NCBI GenBank assembly: GCA_039566865.1
Contig: CM076954.1
Span: 7,014,001-7,078,000 of the forward strand
Source: Aurelia coerulea
Taxonomy: Eukaryota > Cnidaria > Scyphozoa > Semaeostomeae > Ulmaridae
Direction: 5' to 3'
Length of the DNA: 64,000 nucleotides
Part shown: one piece after another, positions 22,118 to 33,777 of the stretch
How positions within the stretch are numbered: position 1 is the first letter of the stretch
Layout of the letters: each line of letters starts with the position of its first letter
The notes under the pieces: model-generated
Databases searched by the model: none
Told to the model about the DNA's origin: nothing
The model's input: only the letters and a program-made list of their open reading frames with translations
Position numbers and translations under genes: made by a program

Positions 22118-25100
22118 ATCCTAGCTTTTGAGCTTGTAGAATGGACAAATTCTGAACATTGGAGAGATATTTTTTGCGCAGTTATAAATATGATTACTTA
22201 CATTTAATTTCCTATACTGGGCATGAATCATTTGATTTCGATGGACCGCTGTTCTATGTCTTAATGTGTCACCTGATTCTCCAATGTAGAAATCGGAGTG
22301 TTGGCAAGAAAACGAACTTTCACCAAAAAACGGAGTACAAGAATTGCGACGATGATCATATTCATATTGAAAAAGACATTTCAAATTTGACAAGTTAATT
22401 TTGAGACATATCCAGAATGACAAATCCGATAAGTATTTCTCCAATGTAGTTCTCTTTATATCTATTGTATGTCAAGACATAAAGGAAGTCTCTTACCCCG
22501 CAATTAATTTTGGTTTTAATGTTGAAGATTGCCTTGTTGTCTTTGCAGCCTATTTCTACCTGGCTGCCAGCAAGAATTTCTTTGCAGGTTTGACAGCGGG
22601 GGTCCTTACATTGAGATATTTTGGGTTCGTTGGAAGAAGTATAGTTTGTTTCGAATTTAGCTCTGGTGAGAATTCGTTTTATATTTTCTAGTTTCGTCTG
22701 CTATGTATTAATTTCATTTCTTTCATTGTTGTCCATTTTGGGGATTGCATTTAAAATTGGTATAGATTCCCGTATTACTGAGAACATATCTGGATTTCTT
22801 GGATTATTTGTTGATACTAAAGTCAACAGACTATCTGTTGTGTCTTTTGGTGTATTTGAATGTAATGTTTCATGTGGAATGTTTTTGGCGTTACTTACAC
22901 CTTGATTTATCAGAGTTAATAGATAGCCAAGGTGAGTAAGGGTATTTGTAAGTTGTTCTAGTCTGGTGTCTAGTGTAGATCTCTCGTCAATAATCGTGCA
23001 TAATCGTCTTGCAAGGTTATATGGGATGTTTTTTAGTGTATGTTTGGGATGGGATGATTTAAATGGTACATAGTTTTGGGTATCTGTTGACTTGTAATAT
23101 ATGTCTGTCATAACTTTATCATTTGAGATTAGGAGCTGGACATGCAGAAATGCATCGTATCAGAACTTGATTCCATAGTGAATTTGATGCTTGGATGTAA
23201 ATCGTTTAGCTCTTCGTGAAGTTCGTCCTCGTTACAGAGTTTACTGTCCCAGTAGATGAAACAATCATCTAAGTATCTTAGCCATTCCTTTTCAAATGGT
23301 TTTCAGTGTTCCTCCCCAAATTTAGCTTCAGATTTTTGGTACAATTTGACTTCCAAGTAGGCTACTACCAAAGTTGCATAGGCGGGAGCGCATTTCGTGC
23401 CCATAGCTGTTCCTTGGATTTGCAAATATTTCCAACCATCAAAATTGAATATATTTTTCTCGAGAAATATTTTAAAGCTTTGTAAAATGAATTCATCATC
23501 AATATTTCTTGCTTTTGTGGAAGGATACTTTTCTAACTAGTATTTCATGGCTTCTTGGCTTAGATCGTTATCAATATTAGTGCACATGCTTGAAATATCA
23601 AATGTTAAAAACCTTCGCGTTTTATCGGCCACCCGTGGTATTTGTAAAGAAAATCAATGTCATCTCTGATATAACTTTTTACTTTGTGGAGGTATGGTCT
23701 CAGGATTTTATCAATGAAATCACTGAGTCGACTTATGACACATTGTGGCCCTTCTATGATTGGTCTCATTGTAAGGCTTGAAGCGCAACCTACAGTTAAA
23801 CATTCGTTTGGTTCAAGTGCTATTTTGTCGATTATTTCTTTACATTTGTGTACTTTAACTAAACCGTAGATATTGCTAGGTTTATGATCAAAGTTTGTAA
23901 GGTAATCACATTCTTTTCTTGCTGCGTTGTTATCAAAGTTTCTTGTTAAGATTTTGATTTCATTAAACATTTCTTTTCAAATTATATATTACTATCAATA
24001 CATGTATACGTTTTTGTGTCGCTAAGTAGTGTTAATATTTTGTCTCTTTTGTCCATAATTACGCATGATCCTCCTTGATCTCCCTCTTTCTATGATTGCT
24101 GACCATTCGTCCTTCTTGAGGTTACATGAATTTTTTTCTTATTTTGACATGCTTCATCAAAAGGACATTTTGTCAGGTAATCTACATATGTGTCCAAAAT
24201 TATATCTCTGTGTGCTGGGGGATTAAATGTACTTTGACTTTTTACGAAGCATGGATCAAAATCATGTAGATTAGTAGAATCGTTTTTATCTCCCCAATAT
24301 TCAATCAATCGTAATTTCCTACAGAATTCTTTCTCTACAGAACATCACTTTTCAGTTCTAGATGACCACTCGTTGGTGTTGGAGTAAATTCAAGTCCATA
24401 TATCGTTAAGACTTGTTTTGCATTGTTACCAATAACCCTTTTTGTTAGTATAAGGAGCTTCGGTTTTGTTATTCGTGGACTTTCTGCTAGAATTTGGTTG
24501 TTCGTCCCCGGCCTCGGGACAAAAAAGAACCATTTTGGTTTCCTGCTGCTTGGCCTGTTGCCATGTTTCGATCTGTTTCTCTTTCCTGTCCGTTGGCGAA
24601 TCTTCTGTTGTCTTGTTAGAAATCTGAATCGATGTTGAGGTTTGGTCTGCTTTGTTGTTGTTGTTGGTGTTGTTGGCGAAAGTTGTTGGCTCTGTTGCTT
24701 GGAGGTGGCTGGTTGGTATGCTTCGGTCTGGTGTTCCGCTCATTTATTTGGTTTGTTGGCTGGTCTTCGCTGTATTGTTGGTTATATTGTTAGTCCGTAG
24801 TTTTTTCTGGTTCCAGCTTTAAAAGCCATTCTTCTTTTCTTTCCAGACTTTTTTTTACCTTGCTTCCTCTTCTTTACATTCTTTCATCCACAGTTCAATC
24901 AGTGCTGTCGTCGTGGATTCGTCATTGCCTGCTGTTTGAATTCCTGATACAATCGTTTGATGAACTGCTTCGTATTTTCATTTCATTGATTGCTTGGCAT
25001 GTCTCATTCTTATTTGTTTTTGCTCTTCTGGCTCACCCTGTATTGGTTTGGGAGTGTACTTTTTAGGGAGCACTGCTGGTTCAGCTGTGTACCATTCTCC

Positions 25101-25330
25101 ATATTTCTTTACGATGTTTTCTGTTCTTAAAAGTGACCAATAACCTTTCTTTCCTTTGTTTAGATAATTCCTCCATGATTTTATTTGTGATTTTAGGTTT
25201 TCTTTATCCTTTTGTACCAAAATGTTGCTTGCTGAAATTGCATATATTGTGATGGTTGAAAATCCTTGTTGTATTGTTTGTCGAGTCTCTTCAAATTCTG
25301 TTTTGATGAGTTCCTCGGGGTTCTTGTTTT
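22118..25330 (-). mobile_element. Penelope-like element, near complete but broken
   Basis: Read on minus from 25220 downward. N-terminal region: SWRNYLNKGKKGYWSLLRTE then EPAVLPKKYTPKP. A Gln/Asn/Thr-rich linker lies at 24426-24743. The RT starts at 23970: SNIYGLVKVHK, MRPIIEGPQCVISRLSDFID, VKSYIRDDIDF. Further on (about 23400-23240, with a stop) come GTAMGTKCAPAYA and the active site RYLDDCFIYW, with YLDD at 23264-23275 intact. The RT end is at 22701-23111 (KSSHPKHTLKNIPYNLARRL). The GIY-YIG nuclease follows at 22500-22120 (ENYIGE; FYIGESGDTLRHRTAVH; NHIYNCAKN; FRICPFYKL). Several stops and shifts make it non-functional. The 3' end is cut at 22118 against a RING-like exon. Confidence 0.85.
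22289..22436. repeat. 148-bp insertion in the GIY-YIG region, 12-bp direct repeats
   Basis: TTCTCCAATGTA is present at 22277-22288 and again at 22437-22448. The related fragment at 5285 has this string once and continues straight through, so the 148 bp between are extra. This looks like an insertion with a 12-bp target duplication, or a local duplication. The insert shows no inverted ends and no poly-A, so its nature is open. Confidence 0.55.
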
Positions 25331-25439
25331 TTTTTTATATTTAATTAAAACTTTTACATATAGGAAGTACCTAAGATGTTAATTCTCCAATTGTGGTAGC
25401 CCACTCACGATAAATATATTTCGCTGTAAGAGACTATAG

Positions 25440-25760
25440 CCTTCTTTGGAAATAGAATGTGGCAGCTACTACCACATGAGATAAAAGACTCAAACTCCTT
25501 TCCAATCTTTAAAAAGCAAATAAAGTGCTGGAAAGGCGATAAATGCAACTGCAGGCTCCGCAAAATATATGTACCACATGCTGGGTTCCTAACAGGATAG
25601 ACCTTTTACGTTTTTATCCTTGTGTAACAAATTAGTATTAAAAATAGCCTTAAATAACGGACTCATCATATTAAACCCATAAACGCAATAAAAACAGTAT
25701 TAATATGTATCAAAGTAGTATTTGCTGCTACGCAGTAGCAGCTTTCTATACGGGATTCAA
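25440..25760 (+). mobile_element. Group-B retroelement 3' end fragment
   Basis: Plus-strand reading NRMWQLLPHEIKDSNSFPIF followed by CWKGDKCNCRLRKIYVPHAG and a stop near 25600 equals the last 50 residues of the group-B proteins (here CRLRK replaces CRLCK). The 3' UTR follows, containing AGTATTAATATGTATCAAAG, a string that also borders the alpha-kinase transposon at 30900. Confidence 0.75.
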
Positions 25761-25965
25761 TCGAGTTCGTTTGGTAGGGTGGATTATTTTCAATGGAAAG
25801 CCAAACAATAAGAACAACAACAATAACATGCCTTATTACAGCGCTGTGAGAACGCCCACGACTTTGCTTTTGTGACTATGTTTTGGAGGAAGGAGAAGAA
25901 GACGGGGATTTTCACGCATTTTGGTACGTATAACATCGTTTTTTACAGCTAATTTCATTTCAAAT

Positions 25966-26226
25966 ATGAAGGGATTTCTTTTTATCCTCTTTATTTTCTT
26001 GACCATGCACTGTTTTACAGCGGATAGATTTCAGGAAGATGTCAGCAATGAGGGCCTATCTAGGCCTACTATATACGTTGTTTACGCTTTCATTCATAAA
26101 CAGCAGAAAGCATCGCTAGCCACCGGCAGGACCTGGATCAGCAGAATAACTTCCACAGCTTATCTGTTTCAAAGACGGGAACAAGACGATGGGAGCCTAT
26201 CCCAAGGCAATGATTTCAGGGCCTAA
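25966..26226 (+). CDS. Candidate small secreted peptide (tentative)
   Basis: An 86-codon frame starts with MKGFLFILFIFLTMHCFTA, a textbook signal peptide (Lys, long hydrophobic core, small residue before a likely cut), followed by a polar region with a dibasic RR near the end (QRREQDDGSLSQG). The ATG follows closely on a pyrimidine-rich TTTTTTACAG that could be a splice acceptor. The frame may be part of a larger spliced gene or chance; I recognise no family. It is one of the few sequences in the window that does not look like a transposon. Confidence 0.3.
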   Translation: MKGFLFILFIFLTMHCFTADRFQEDVSNEGLSRPTIYVVYAFIHKQQKASLATGRTWISRITSTAYLFQRREQDDGSLSQGNDFRA

Positions 26227-26370
26227 CTTGAGGTTATTACTTTGACCTACACAAACAAATATGCTAGGTACCACCGGCGGCAGGGGATTGATGAGGGAGA
26301 GGGAGGGAGGAATGCTCAAAAACTGACACTGGAGGTTTGCAACGAATTGCTGGGTTAGGCCAATAACATT

Positions 26371-27598
26371 GAGCTTGGCTGGGAGTCGCTAAGCTCCAGA
26401 AGATGGAGTAGACGCCTTACATTGTTCTATAAGATTATGAATAATCTCATACCCCTGTACACAAAGGAGCCAATTCCACAGCCTCATCAGTCAAGTTACT
26501 CTCTTCGTAACCAGGATGTCGTTGGGCGAATAAGGGCGAGAACCGAACAATTTCAATCCAGCTTCTATCCTAACTGCATATCTGAATGGAACAAGCTTGA
26601 TCCAGAAATCAGGCTTGCACCATCGGTTGCTGTTTTTAAGAAAAAGATTTTGTCGATAATTCGCCCCCCTGCAAAATCTGTATTTGGTATTCATGACCCA
26701 ATAGGCCTGTCGTATCTTACCCAAATAAGGGTCGGTCTGAGTCAATTAAATTGTCACAAATTCAATCATAATTTCCGAGATAACATTGACCCAATGTGCC
26801 CAACGAACGATGGCATTGAGGATACGGAGCACTTTCTGTTGCTCTGCCCTTCATTTGACATTCATCGACGAGATCTTCTCGCTGGAGTTTCGGAATTATT
26901 GCGACCATATGTTCGAATAAACAGCCTTCCAAATAACGCACTGGTCCAAATTTTATTGTATGGTGAAAAAGACCTTTCTATTGATATTAATAGAAACGTA
27001 CTCAAGTTAACCCTAGATTTCATTCACAAAACAGGCCGGTTCAATTGAAGTGGTTTAAGCAGCTGCTATACTCCCCCCCCCCCTCCCGTTCGCAAAGCCT
27101 CTTTCTCTCCTTTTATTCGTTAGTCCCGGTCCAAAAGTCTGTTTCACATTGGATGTGAGGTTCGACAATTTATCTACACAAATTCAAACATCTAAATATC
27201 TACGTTATTGTGATCAATAAACCCAGACAACATACAGGCGCTATGTCTTGGGCAGTAGGGACTCTGGAGGGGGTCAGTAACAACAGCAATTGTTGCTGTT
27301 GTTGGTTTTCTCTCAGCCGGGGATTCTATTGTTCAGCATCAGACGCCTCCGTCACTGACCTGACAATCAATGTGAAACAGACTCCAGTATATATCAGTAT
27401 CTTATCGTATGTATATAATTTTGTAGGTGTTTATGTAGTTACTTAGTTGTATGTTTTTATGTGTTGGCCATGGGGTAGACATTGTCTTTTGCTCCTCAAG
27501 GTATCTTACTGGTAGTGTTGCATAGTAGTTAAAGTATAGTAGAATGTAGCATATCTTGTAATATTTTATATTGATAAAAAAAAAAAAAAAAAAAAAAC
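26371..27598 (+). mobile_element. Group-A non-LTR retrotransposon copy 3, 3' fragment with poly-A
   Basis: Starts inside the thumb at ELGWESLSSRRWSRRLTLFY and stays open to 27048, ending THE usual way (FIHKTGRFN, stop). The C-terminal Cys/His segment is MCPTNDGIEDTEHFLLLC. The 3' UTR has a long C run at 27074, the GTAACAACAGCAATTGTTGC palindrome at about 27280 and the CTTTTGCTC block, and ends with a run of about 20 A at 27578-27597. Strong 5' truncation plus an uninterrupted frame and tail suggests a fairly recent insertion. Confidence 0.9.
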
Positions 27599-27616
27599 AT
27601 CTTATTAAGTGTTTCA

Positions 27617-30190
27617 AGTTATTATTATTATTATCATTTTATTTAAAGTTGGCAACTTACATAGCTAAATATAAAAAGAAATGCTAATTCAAGCCAACAA
27701 ATTAATTACAATGATACCAGTAAATACAATGATACAAAATATATACAAGTAAATAGTCAATAAAATTACAAAATTCATAAAATCTATATATAAAATCTAC
27801 AAGCAAGATGTATGAAACTATAAAAAGCCGAGCCCTGGTATATATCGTTTGCAAAGTCTGCAGTCATAATCTACATTTTTCCAAAATTTTATTTTATTCT
27901 TGAATTGTTGCACAGAATTTGCATCTTTGATTTCCTGTGGAACGGACTGCCAAATACGCTGCCCTCTATATTGGACCGTTTCAGTACCATGATTAACAGT
28001 ATTTACCTTTGGAACCATGAATGTATTTATATTTCTCAAATTATAGGCAGAACTTCTTTGAAGAAAGATCTCATTCATAAATGGGGGGTTTAGATTATTT
28101 ATTGTTTTGAACATTTCAGTCATTAGCAACTGCATATTTTTCTCATGTACTGTTACAGATCTATCTTTTTCCAGCAAAGTTGCGAAACTAGAACTATAGT
28201 CTTTATATGCTATCCTCAGGGCTCTCTCGTGCAGCCTATTGATTTTGTTATTCATCTTTCTGCTATGAAACATCCAAACCAACGGACAGTATTGGAATTG
28301 GCTAGTCACAAATGCTCTCATTAAAAGTCTCAATTTATCAGTACCTAGATATGCCGACATCCGTGACAAAGCAAAGAGTTTGTTACCAGCCTTTTGACAA
28401 ATATTACTTATGTGCTTTTCAAAGCTAAGATTTGCGTCAATTAAAACTCCTAACAGCTTCTCCTCCTTTGAATTAGTAACGGCACAGCTGCCTATATTTA
28501 TGTTGACCTCTTGATGTGTTCTTTCACCAAATATCATAAAATGGCATTTGTCTTCGTTTAGCTTCATGTAATTGTTTCCAAACCACTCGATTATGATTTT
28601 GGAATCATTTTCTAGCCTAGAGATTACATTTTCGAGACGCATATCGCATGTATAGATGGTTGTATCATCCGCATAGTTACATATATCTGTTTCTTGTATC
28701 GATAACAGAAGATCATTGATATAGATATTGAAAAATAGAGGACCAAGGACGGATCCTTGAGGAACACCAAGCCTTAGATGCTTATAGGTGCTGAAAGATC
28801 CATTGATTTTTACTCGTTGTTGCCGATTTTCCAAATAGCTGTAAGCAAGCCATAAAGCTTCACGGCTAAAACCGTAGGCATGTAACTTAGCAATAAGTAA
28901 GTCATGTCGAATACAGTCAAAGGCCTTTGAAAGGTCCATAAAGATAGCTCCTATTTTTCCACCGTTGTCCAGGCACGTTTTCCATTTTTCAGTTGCCCGC
29001 ATCAATGCATGTTGGGCATTGTAGCCCTTGCGAAAACCACAAAGCAGCCATGATAAATACGGAGACATGTGTGCAAAAATCTGAGTAGCCATGAGCCTTT
29101 CAAACACCTTTGACACTGTCGGGAGAACACTAATAGGTCTGTAATTACCCTTGAAAGTTTTGACTTCTTTTTTAAAAAGAGAAGATACATCAGCTAACTT
29201 CAATTCATCGGGAAATGAAGATTGTTCTACTGAGTTATTAAATATGATTTGCAAAGGTGTAGAGACTAGATCGGACTCATTTTTCAACAGCTTTGGAGGG
29301 ATACTCTTGAAAGTGGTTGACTTCGAGGGGTTTAGCTCATCAATTTCGTTTTTCATATTGTCAACTGACACCTTTTTAAATGAGAAAGAACCAGTGTCCC
29401 CATTCAAGGAACGAATTTTTTGAATACTTGGGTGCCTTGAGAACCTAAATAATATTTGTTCGATAGGATCACTAATACCTTCAGGATCAAGAATAATATT
29501 TTCATTTTCGATGATTCCAAGAGATTCGGTGATTGTAACAAAAAAGTTATTAAAAGTCTCAGCTACTTCAGACTCGTTCGACACAATTTTCCCTTCTTCA
29601 ATCAATGTTATTCTTGATTTTGAAGAGCTTTTATCCGAAATAAAAGGTTTGACAGTCTTCCAAAATTTTTTGTTGTCTGTAATTTCTGAAATGTCAAGTT
29701 GATTATAGAAACATCTTTTTGCCTGACGGGATAATTTAACGCACAGATTACGCTGTCTACGGAAAGCATCCCAGTTATCAGCTGTTCTATTCTTATTATA
29801 TTTATTCTTTAGTCTTGTGCGTAGCATAAACGCCTTGTGAAGAGTTCGGTTCATAAAGGGACTGTCATTGGCACGAATGTACCTCTTTTTCATTGGTGCA
29901 TGTTTATCTAGAACACGTTGAAACGTATCCTGAAAGGATGTGTAGGTCAAATGTTGTACTTCAAGATCAGCGAGTTCAGTCTGAAGATCCTGTCGAAATA
30001 TATCTTCTCGAAAGTGTTTATAGTCTCTGTAATTTACAACGTTTGGTTTTTGCTTGTCAAAAGAAGCTTTCAAAACGGTAACAATCATTTTGTGAAAATC
30101 AGATAGCCCAGTTTCGATCGCCGTTGTGTGTTGAAAGTTCCTTCCTCTATTTGTCAATATCAAGTCAATACATCTAGGGTTACCGGACTT
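27617..30190 (-). CDS. Group-B non-LTR retrotransposon, almost intact reverse transcriptase
   Basis: A 781-codon open frame (30163 to 27818) with all RT blocks. It begins with the last part of the APE endonuclease: CFKSGNPRCIDLILTNRG just upstream, after a frameshift at about 30185, then GLSDFHKM. RT: NYRPISVLPTVSKVFERLM, LLCGFRKGYNAQHALM, IFMDLSKAFDCIRHDLLIAK, GVPQGSVLGPLFFNIYINDL, and the active site ICNYADDTTIY with both Asp present. Then MKLNEDKCHFMIFG, KLLGVLIDANLSFEKHI, a thumb, and the end YRGQRIWQSVPQEIKDANSV then DCRLCKRYIPGLGFL. The 3' side runs into an ATT/AAT tail at 27617-27640. Only the 5' half (ORF1, most of the nuclease) is missing, so it cannot move alone, but the RT frame is undamaged. 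Confidence 0.9.
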
Positions 30191-30915
30191 AAAACACGTA
30201 GGCTCTTGTTAGTGCAATGCTGTTGTAATACTGTTTTGTACAGTGTTGATGCTTGATACGGCAAATAAATGTAAAAAAATGATATTGATAGAAATACTCC
30301 GTGACACAATATGTTGTACAGAATCTTTTACATTAAAGCCTTATTCACTTTTTGTTTTTGTTGCAGGACCAAAGAATTCCTAGCCTGCGTGCAGACTCGA
30401 CTGCCTGTTCCAATTCCTGTAATGAATGCATTCTGATCTGATTTGCATTCATCCACACTGAAACACAGTGGAAAGGGAAGTCATTAAATAAAAGAATGTG
30501 CTGCAGGATGGACCATAATTGAACAGTTGTCATTTCGCATTATGAACTCTTTCCACCAAGATTGTTTTCACACATTCACTCATACAAAACCTGTTTTTCT
30601 ACATTTTTGGAATTACACAATACACATTGAACAGTTTGTTGTGATGATGCAGCTGTTTCATTGTTGCTGCTGATGCTTATCAATGCAGTTGGATGGAGCA
30701 AACAATGAACAATGATAAGTGAAAGCTAATTACAAAGAACTGATAAAAGCCATTGGTGCAAATATGACTGTGAACGAAAGTTCACAAGAACTTTTGGACT
30801 AATGAACAATAACTGAACTGCAGTACCTGTACTTGAAAAGTAAGATAGGAATTGCAGCATTTGATGAATAATATTTACTACTAGTAATATGTATAAAAGT
30901 AGTATTAATATGTAT
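30191..30915. other. No gene recognised; 3'-UTR-like sequence at the end
   Basis: The last 80 bases contain 'AGTATTAATATGTATAAAGT' twice in variant form, resembling the group-B 3' UTR at 25690. The alpha-kinase transposon has inserted into it. The rest has only short frames. Confidence 0.4.
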
Positions 30916-30923
30916 AAAGTAGT

Positions 30924-31254
30924 ATGGTGGCCCATCGTTGTCAAAACAATTCTGAGTTATATTTAATTTTTTTTCGCATTTAAATCACATTTACAATCAA
31001 AGTCAACTTGAAATGAAACCAAATTCAATTTGAAATTAAATTTTGTTTCGATCTGAACCTAAATCAATGCTAATAAAAACTTGATTTTACATTAAAGTTA
31101 ATTTTAGTTTCAATTTCATTTTTGTTTTAGTTTCAATTCTACTTTTAAAATATATTTGCCTAAAATTCAAATTGCCAAGTGGACCATCGCTATCATTATC
31201 ATTTTCAAATCGAGGCTGGTCTCGGAATCATGACCAGAAAGTTTTGGCGGGAAA
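30924..31254 (+). repeat. Left terminal inverted repeat (331 bp)
   Basis: Matches the complement of 35456-35786 over its whole length, including a run of eight T. Differences seen: two substitutions in the 'GATCTGAACCTAAATCAATG' segment. It ends at GTTTTGGCGGGAAA, about 100 bp before the preferred kinase start, so it should contain the kinase promoter. Confidence 0.97.
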
Positions 31255-31355
31255 ACATATGTCTCGTACCATATGCTCGTTTCGTACAGATCGTGAACTC
31301 TCAAAAAGCACGCAGCACGTGGTATTCGAATAGAGGGGAAAGGTGCGAAAAAATT

Positions 31356-32624
31356 ATGTCTGGGGCTGCTAGAAAGAGAACATGGGAAGATCTCAAAAGA
31401 GATGTCGCAAGCAAAAGAAGTGGCAAGGCTACAACAACATCAAAGAAGTCGATGCCTGCACCTGCTACCATAATGGTCCAAAGAATGAGTTCTGTACCTA
31501 ATAGATCTAAGAAATATGACCCATTGGACACTCGGGATTTTGTAGATTTTTCAGCCTATACTGAACTGTCACTTGAGAATATAAAAGATGCCTGTGAAGG
31601 GTATTATGAGATGCCACAAGGCTCATGTGATGTCCTTTTAAGTGACAGAGGCCCATCTTGTTTCCTCACAGAGCAAGTGGCTGGAAAGAAATTCTATTAT
31701 GTTAGATTTACAGATATCCTATGCCCAGCACCAGCAAAAGTAAGAAAAACTACGAAGATTGATGCAGACAGAGATGAAGTTAGAGTCCACTCTCAGGGCA
31801 TTGCACAGGAGATCAGTTCACTCCCCCCTGTTCCACCCACTGCTTTCCCCAAATCAGTATCTGTTGCAACACTACTTGAGGCAAGAAAACTCATCACACC
31901 ACCAGATGTCACAAGAACCAAGCTGAGGCTGGAGAGTTTTAATGTGGCTGAGAAAAAATGGGTAGAACTGCCTGTCTTCGAAGTTACCAAGGAAAACAAA
32001 CCATTTGCCGAAGGGGGCTTCAGAGAAGCGTTCTTGGCAACGGAAGTTCTTCCAAACAATAAATCTGGCAAGAAATGGGTTGTTAAGACATACAAGTCAG
32101 GTCAGATGGATAAAATTTTGACAACAATTGGCATGACTGCAGAGCAGCATACCAGAAAACAGGTTCAAATGCATTGTGTTGCCCACAACATAGCAGTGAG
32201 TATGTTAAGAAAGTGTCCTGTGGAGTTTGGAGAGTCATTCTCATATAACAAAGTGTATTTTTCCTCAATGGAAGGAGTACCTATCACATCAGAAGAATAT
32301 ATACCTGGTCGCTTTGTAAAGTATATCAACAATAATGGAAGAATTGCAAATGCTTCATCACTCCTTGGCAAAACCTTACTGCAGAAAGCAGAATGCTTTG
32401 CACATTTTTCTTACATTCACACACAGAGAAAAATGATGGTCTTGGACTTGCAGGGAGTTGACTACATGTTATGTGATCCTGAGATTTCAACTTCAACTCT
32501 AGTTGAAGATGGTGAGCTGAATTTTTGTTCAGGCAATCTGTCTACTGATGCTATGACAACATTTTTTGAAGAGCACAAATGCAATAGCTACTGTGAGCTA
32601 CTAAAGTTGGCTGCAGAGACATGA
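31356..32624 (+). CDS. Alpha-kinase (MHCK/EF2K family) encoded by a DNA transposon
   Basis: The open frame runs from 31179, but its first 25 codons lie in the terminal repeat. I prefer the Met at 31356 (MSGAARKRTWEDLKRDV), giving 422 residues. Numbered from 31179: residues 60-200 are a basic then mixed region I cannot assign; the alpha-kinase domain covers about 255-478. Motifs: FAEGGFREAF (276-285, phosphate loop), VVKTY with the ATP-binding Lys303, EEYIPGRFVKYINNNG (372-387), LDLQG (422-426) and LCDPEI (431-436) with the catalytic-site Asp residues, GNLS (452-455), and the zinc motif HKCNSYC (466-472). All hallmark residues are present, so the enzyme is probably active on Ser/Thr of an unknown substrate. 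No signal peptide or membrane segment is seen; probably cytoplasmic or nuclear. It has no introns, as expected for transposon cargo. Confidence 0.9.
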   Translation: MSGAARKRTWEDLKRDVASKRSGKATTTSKKSMPAPATIMVQRMSSVPNRSKKYDPLDTRDFVDFSAYTELSLENIKDACEGYYEMPQGSCDVLLSDRGPSCFLTEQVAGKKFYYVRFTDILCPAPAKVRKTTKIDADRDEVRVHSQGIAQEISSLPPVPPTAFPKSVSVATLLEARKLITPPDVTRTKLRLESFNVAEKKWVELPVFEVTKENKPFAEGGFREAFLATEVLPNNKSGKKWVVKTYKSGQMDKILTTIGMTAEQHTRKQVQMHCVAHNIAVSMLRKCPVEFGESFSYNKVYFSSMEGVPITSEEYIPGRFVKYINNNGRIANASSLLGKTLLQKAECFAHFSYIHTQRKMMVLDLQGVDYMLCDPEISTSTLVEDGELNFCSGNLSTDAMTTFFEEHKCNSYCELLKLAAET

Positions 32625-33457
32625 TAACATATGTATTTGCTTTATATAAGTTTAAGTTTTCGCGTGGCTTTTCATTTCGTTTCAAGGCATGGAATTAAAG
32701 CTTTTTAGCTGCAGTGAGAGAAACTTTTCAATTTATGATGTAACATTCAAGGGACTGGGTCATGTAACCATAAACAAACCTGTTATCTCTATAATCTATA
32801 TTTTTGCCCACATGTGTCCATTGTGCTCTGCACGAATTTTGGTGGATGGGGTGAATCCACAAGAAAGTACTTCTAAGAATCCACCAATATCTCTGCAATC
32901 GTACATCAAACGAGTGAATCATACAGCATAGAGTTCATCTTCAAAATGACACTTTCATTTTGAGAAAGATAGTGGAAAATCTCTGTGATCTGCAAAATCA
33001 TTGTTTGAAAAGAAGTTTGTTAGGTGACCCAGCCCATTTAATGTCAAAAACCTTCCAAAAACTATCTGTTTGATATTGCCCGTCTTACATCCATTTCAAC
33101 TTTAAATGTTGGAATTGAATTGGTAATAGTAAACAGTTTATGTTGGGCCATCAAATACTGTTTTTATTGGATTAATTAAATAAATCTTTGATAAAAAAAA
33201 CTTGGCAGGAATAAAGATTCCTTAAAATGTACCTTATAGTCAACAAGCAGTATTATGTCTTCCCTTGAGAAAAAGTTCAGCTTGCAACAAGCTTGACAGA
33301 AGCATGATTTTGGCTTGAAGGAGCTTGAATTGAGTATGTTGCCACAATTTTGGCTAGTTTGCATGTATCATTACAGCTTGATCAGGCCTAGCAATAATCA
33401 CATGCTAGAATTATTCTCAAACATACTACGATCAAGCTTGATAGAGTTTGCCTTCCA
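32625..33457. other. Transposon spacer between the convergent genes, first part
   Basis: AT-rich. An 80-codon frame at 32689-32931 (+) begins MELKLFSCSERNFSIYDVTF; it has Cys pairs (CPLC) but no family I know, and the opposite strand is open too, so I leave it uncalled. An ATTAAA near 32694 could serve as poly-A signal for the kinase. Confidence 0.5.
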
Positions 33458-33777
33458 CCCAGGGGGGGGGGTACTCTGCTACATTTAGGATATGGTGCTC
33501 AGGTTACTTCTTTGGGTCTAACATTTGGGCAAGGGTTATTATGTTTGAAGAATGATTTTTTTAATCAATGATTTGTACACTTTTTTGGGTTCCTGAAATT
33601 CTGTCTCACTTTTCTACTGATGTAAGATACTGACTTCATAACTTTGGGGTATGTAGGGTCAGGAAAATTATTTTTTTGGATGTATTTTCATGCTAAAAAT
33701 TATTTGTTGGGTTGATGCTTTGTACCCCAGCCTGAGCACCCTATCCTAAATATACCTGAGTAGCCCCCCCCCCTGGG
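33458..33777. mobile_element. 320-bp G-run foldback nested in the alpha-kinase transposon
   Basis: The ends are CCCAGGGGGGGGGG at the left and CCCCCCCCCCTGGG at the right, with mirrored 'TTTAGGATATGGTGCTCAGG' blocks inside. The flanks GCCTTCCA (33450-33457) and ACCTTCCA (33778-33785) form an 8-bp target duplication with one mismatch. Size, 8-bp duplication and CAGGG-like tip suggest a hAT-type non-autonomous element. It inserted after the host transposon gained its present spacer. Confidence 0.8.

Noticed and set aside
31301..32371. Minus-strand ORFs inside the alpha-kinase gene
   Set aside because: Shadows of a well-supported gene on the other strand.
32689..32931. 80-codon ORF after the kinase gene
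   Set aside because: Open on both strands, no family, no sign of a start context; kept only as a remark in the spacer entry.
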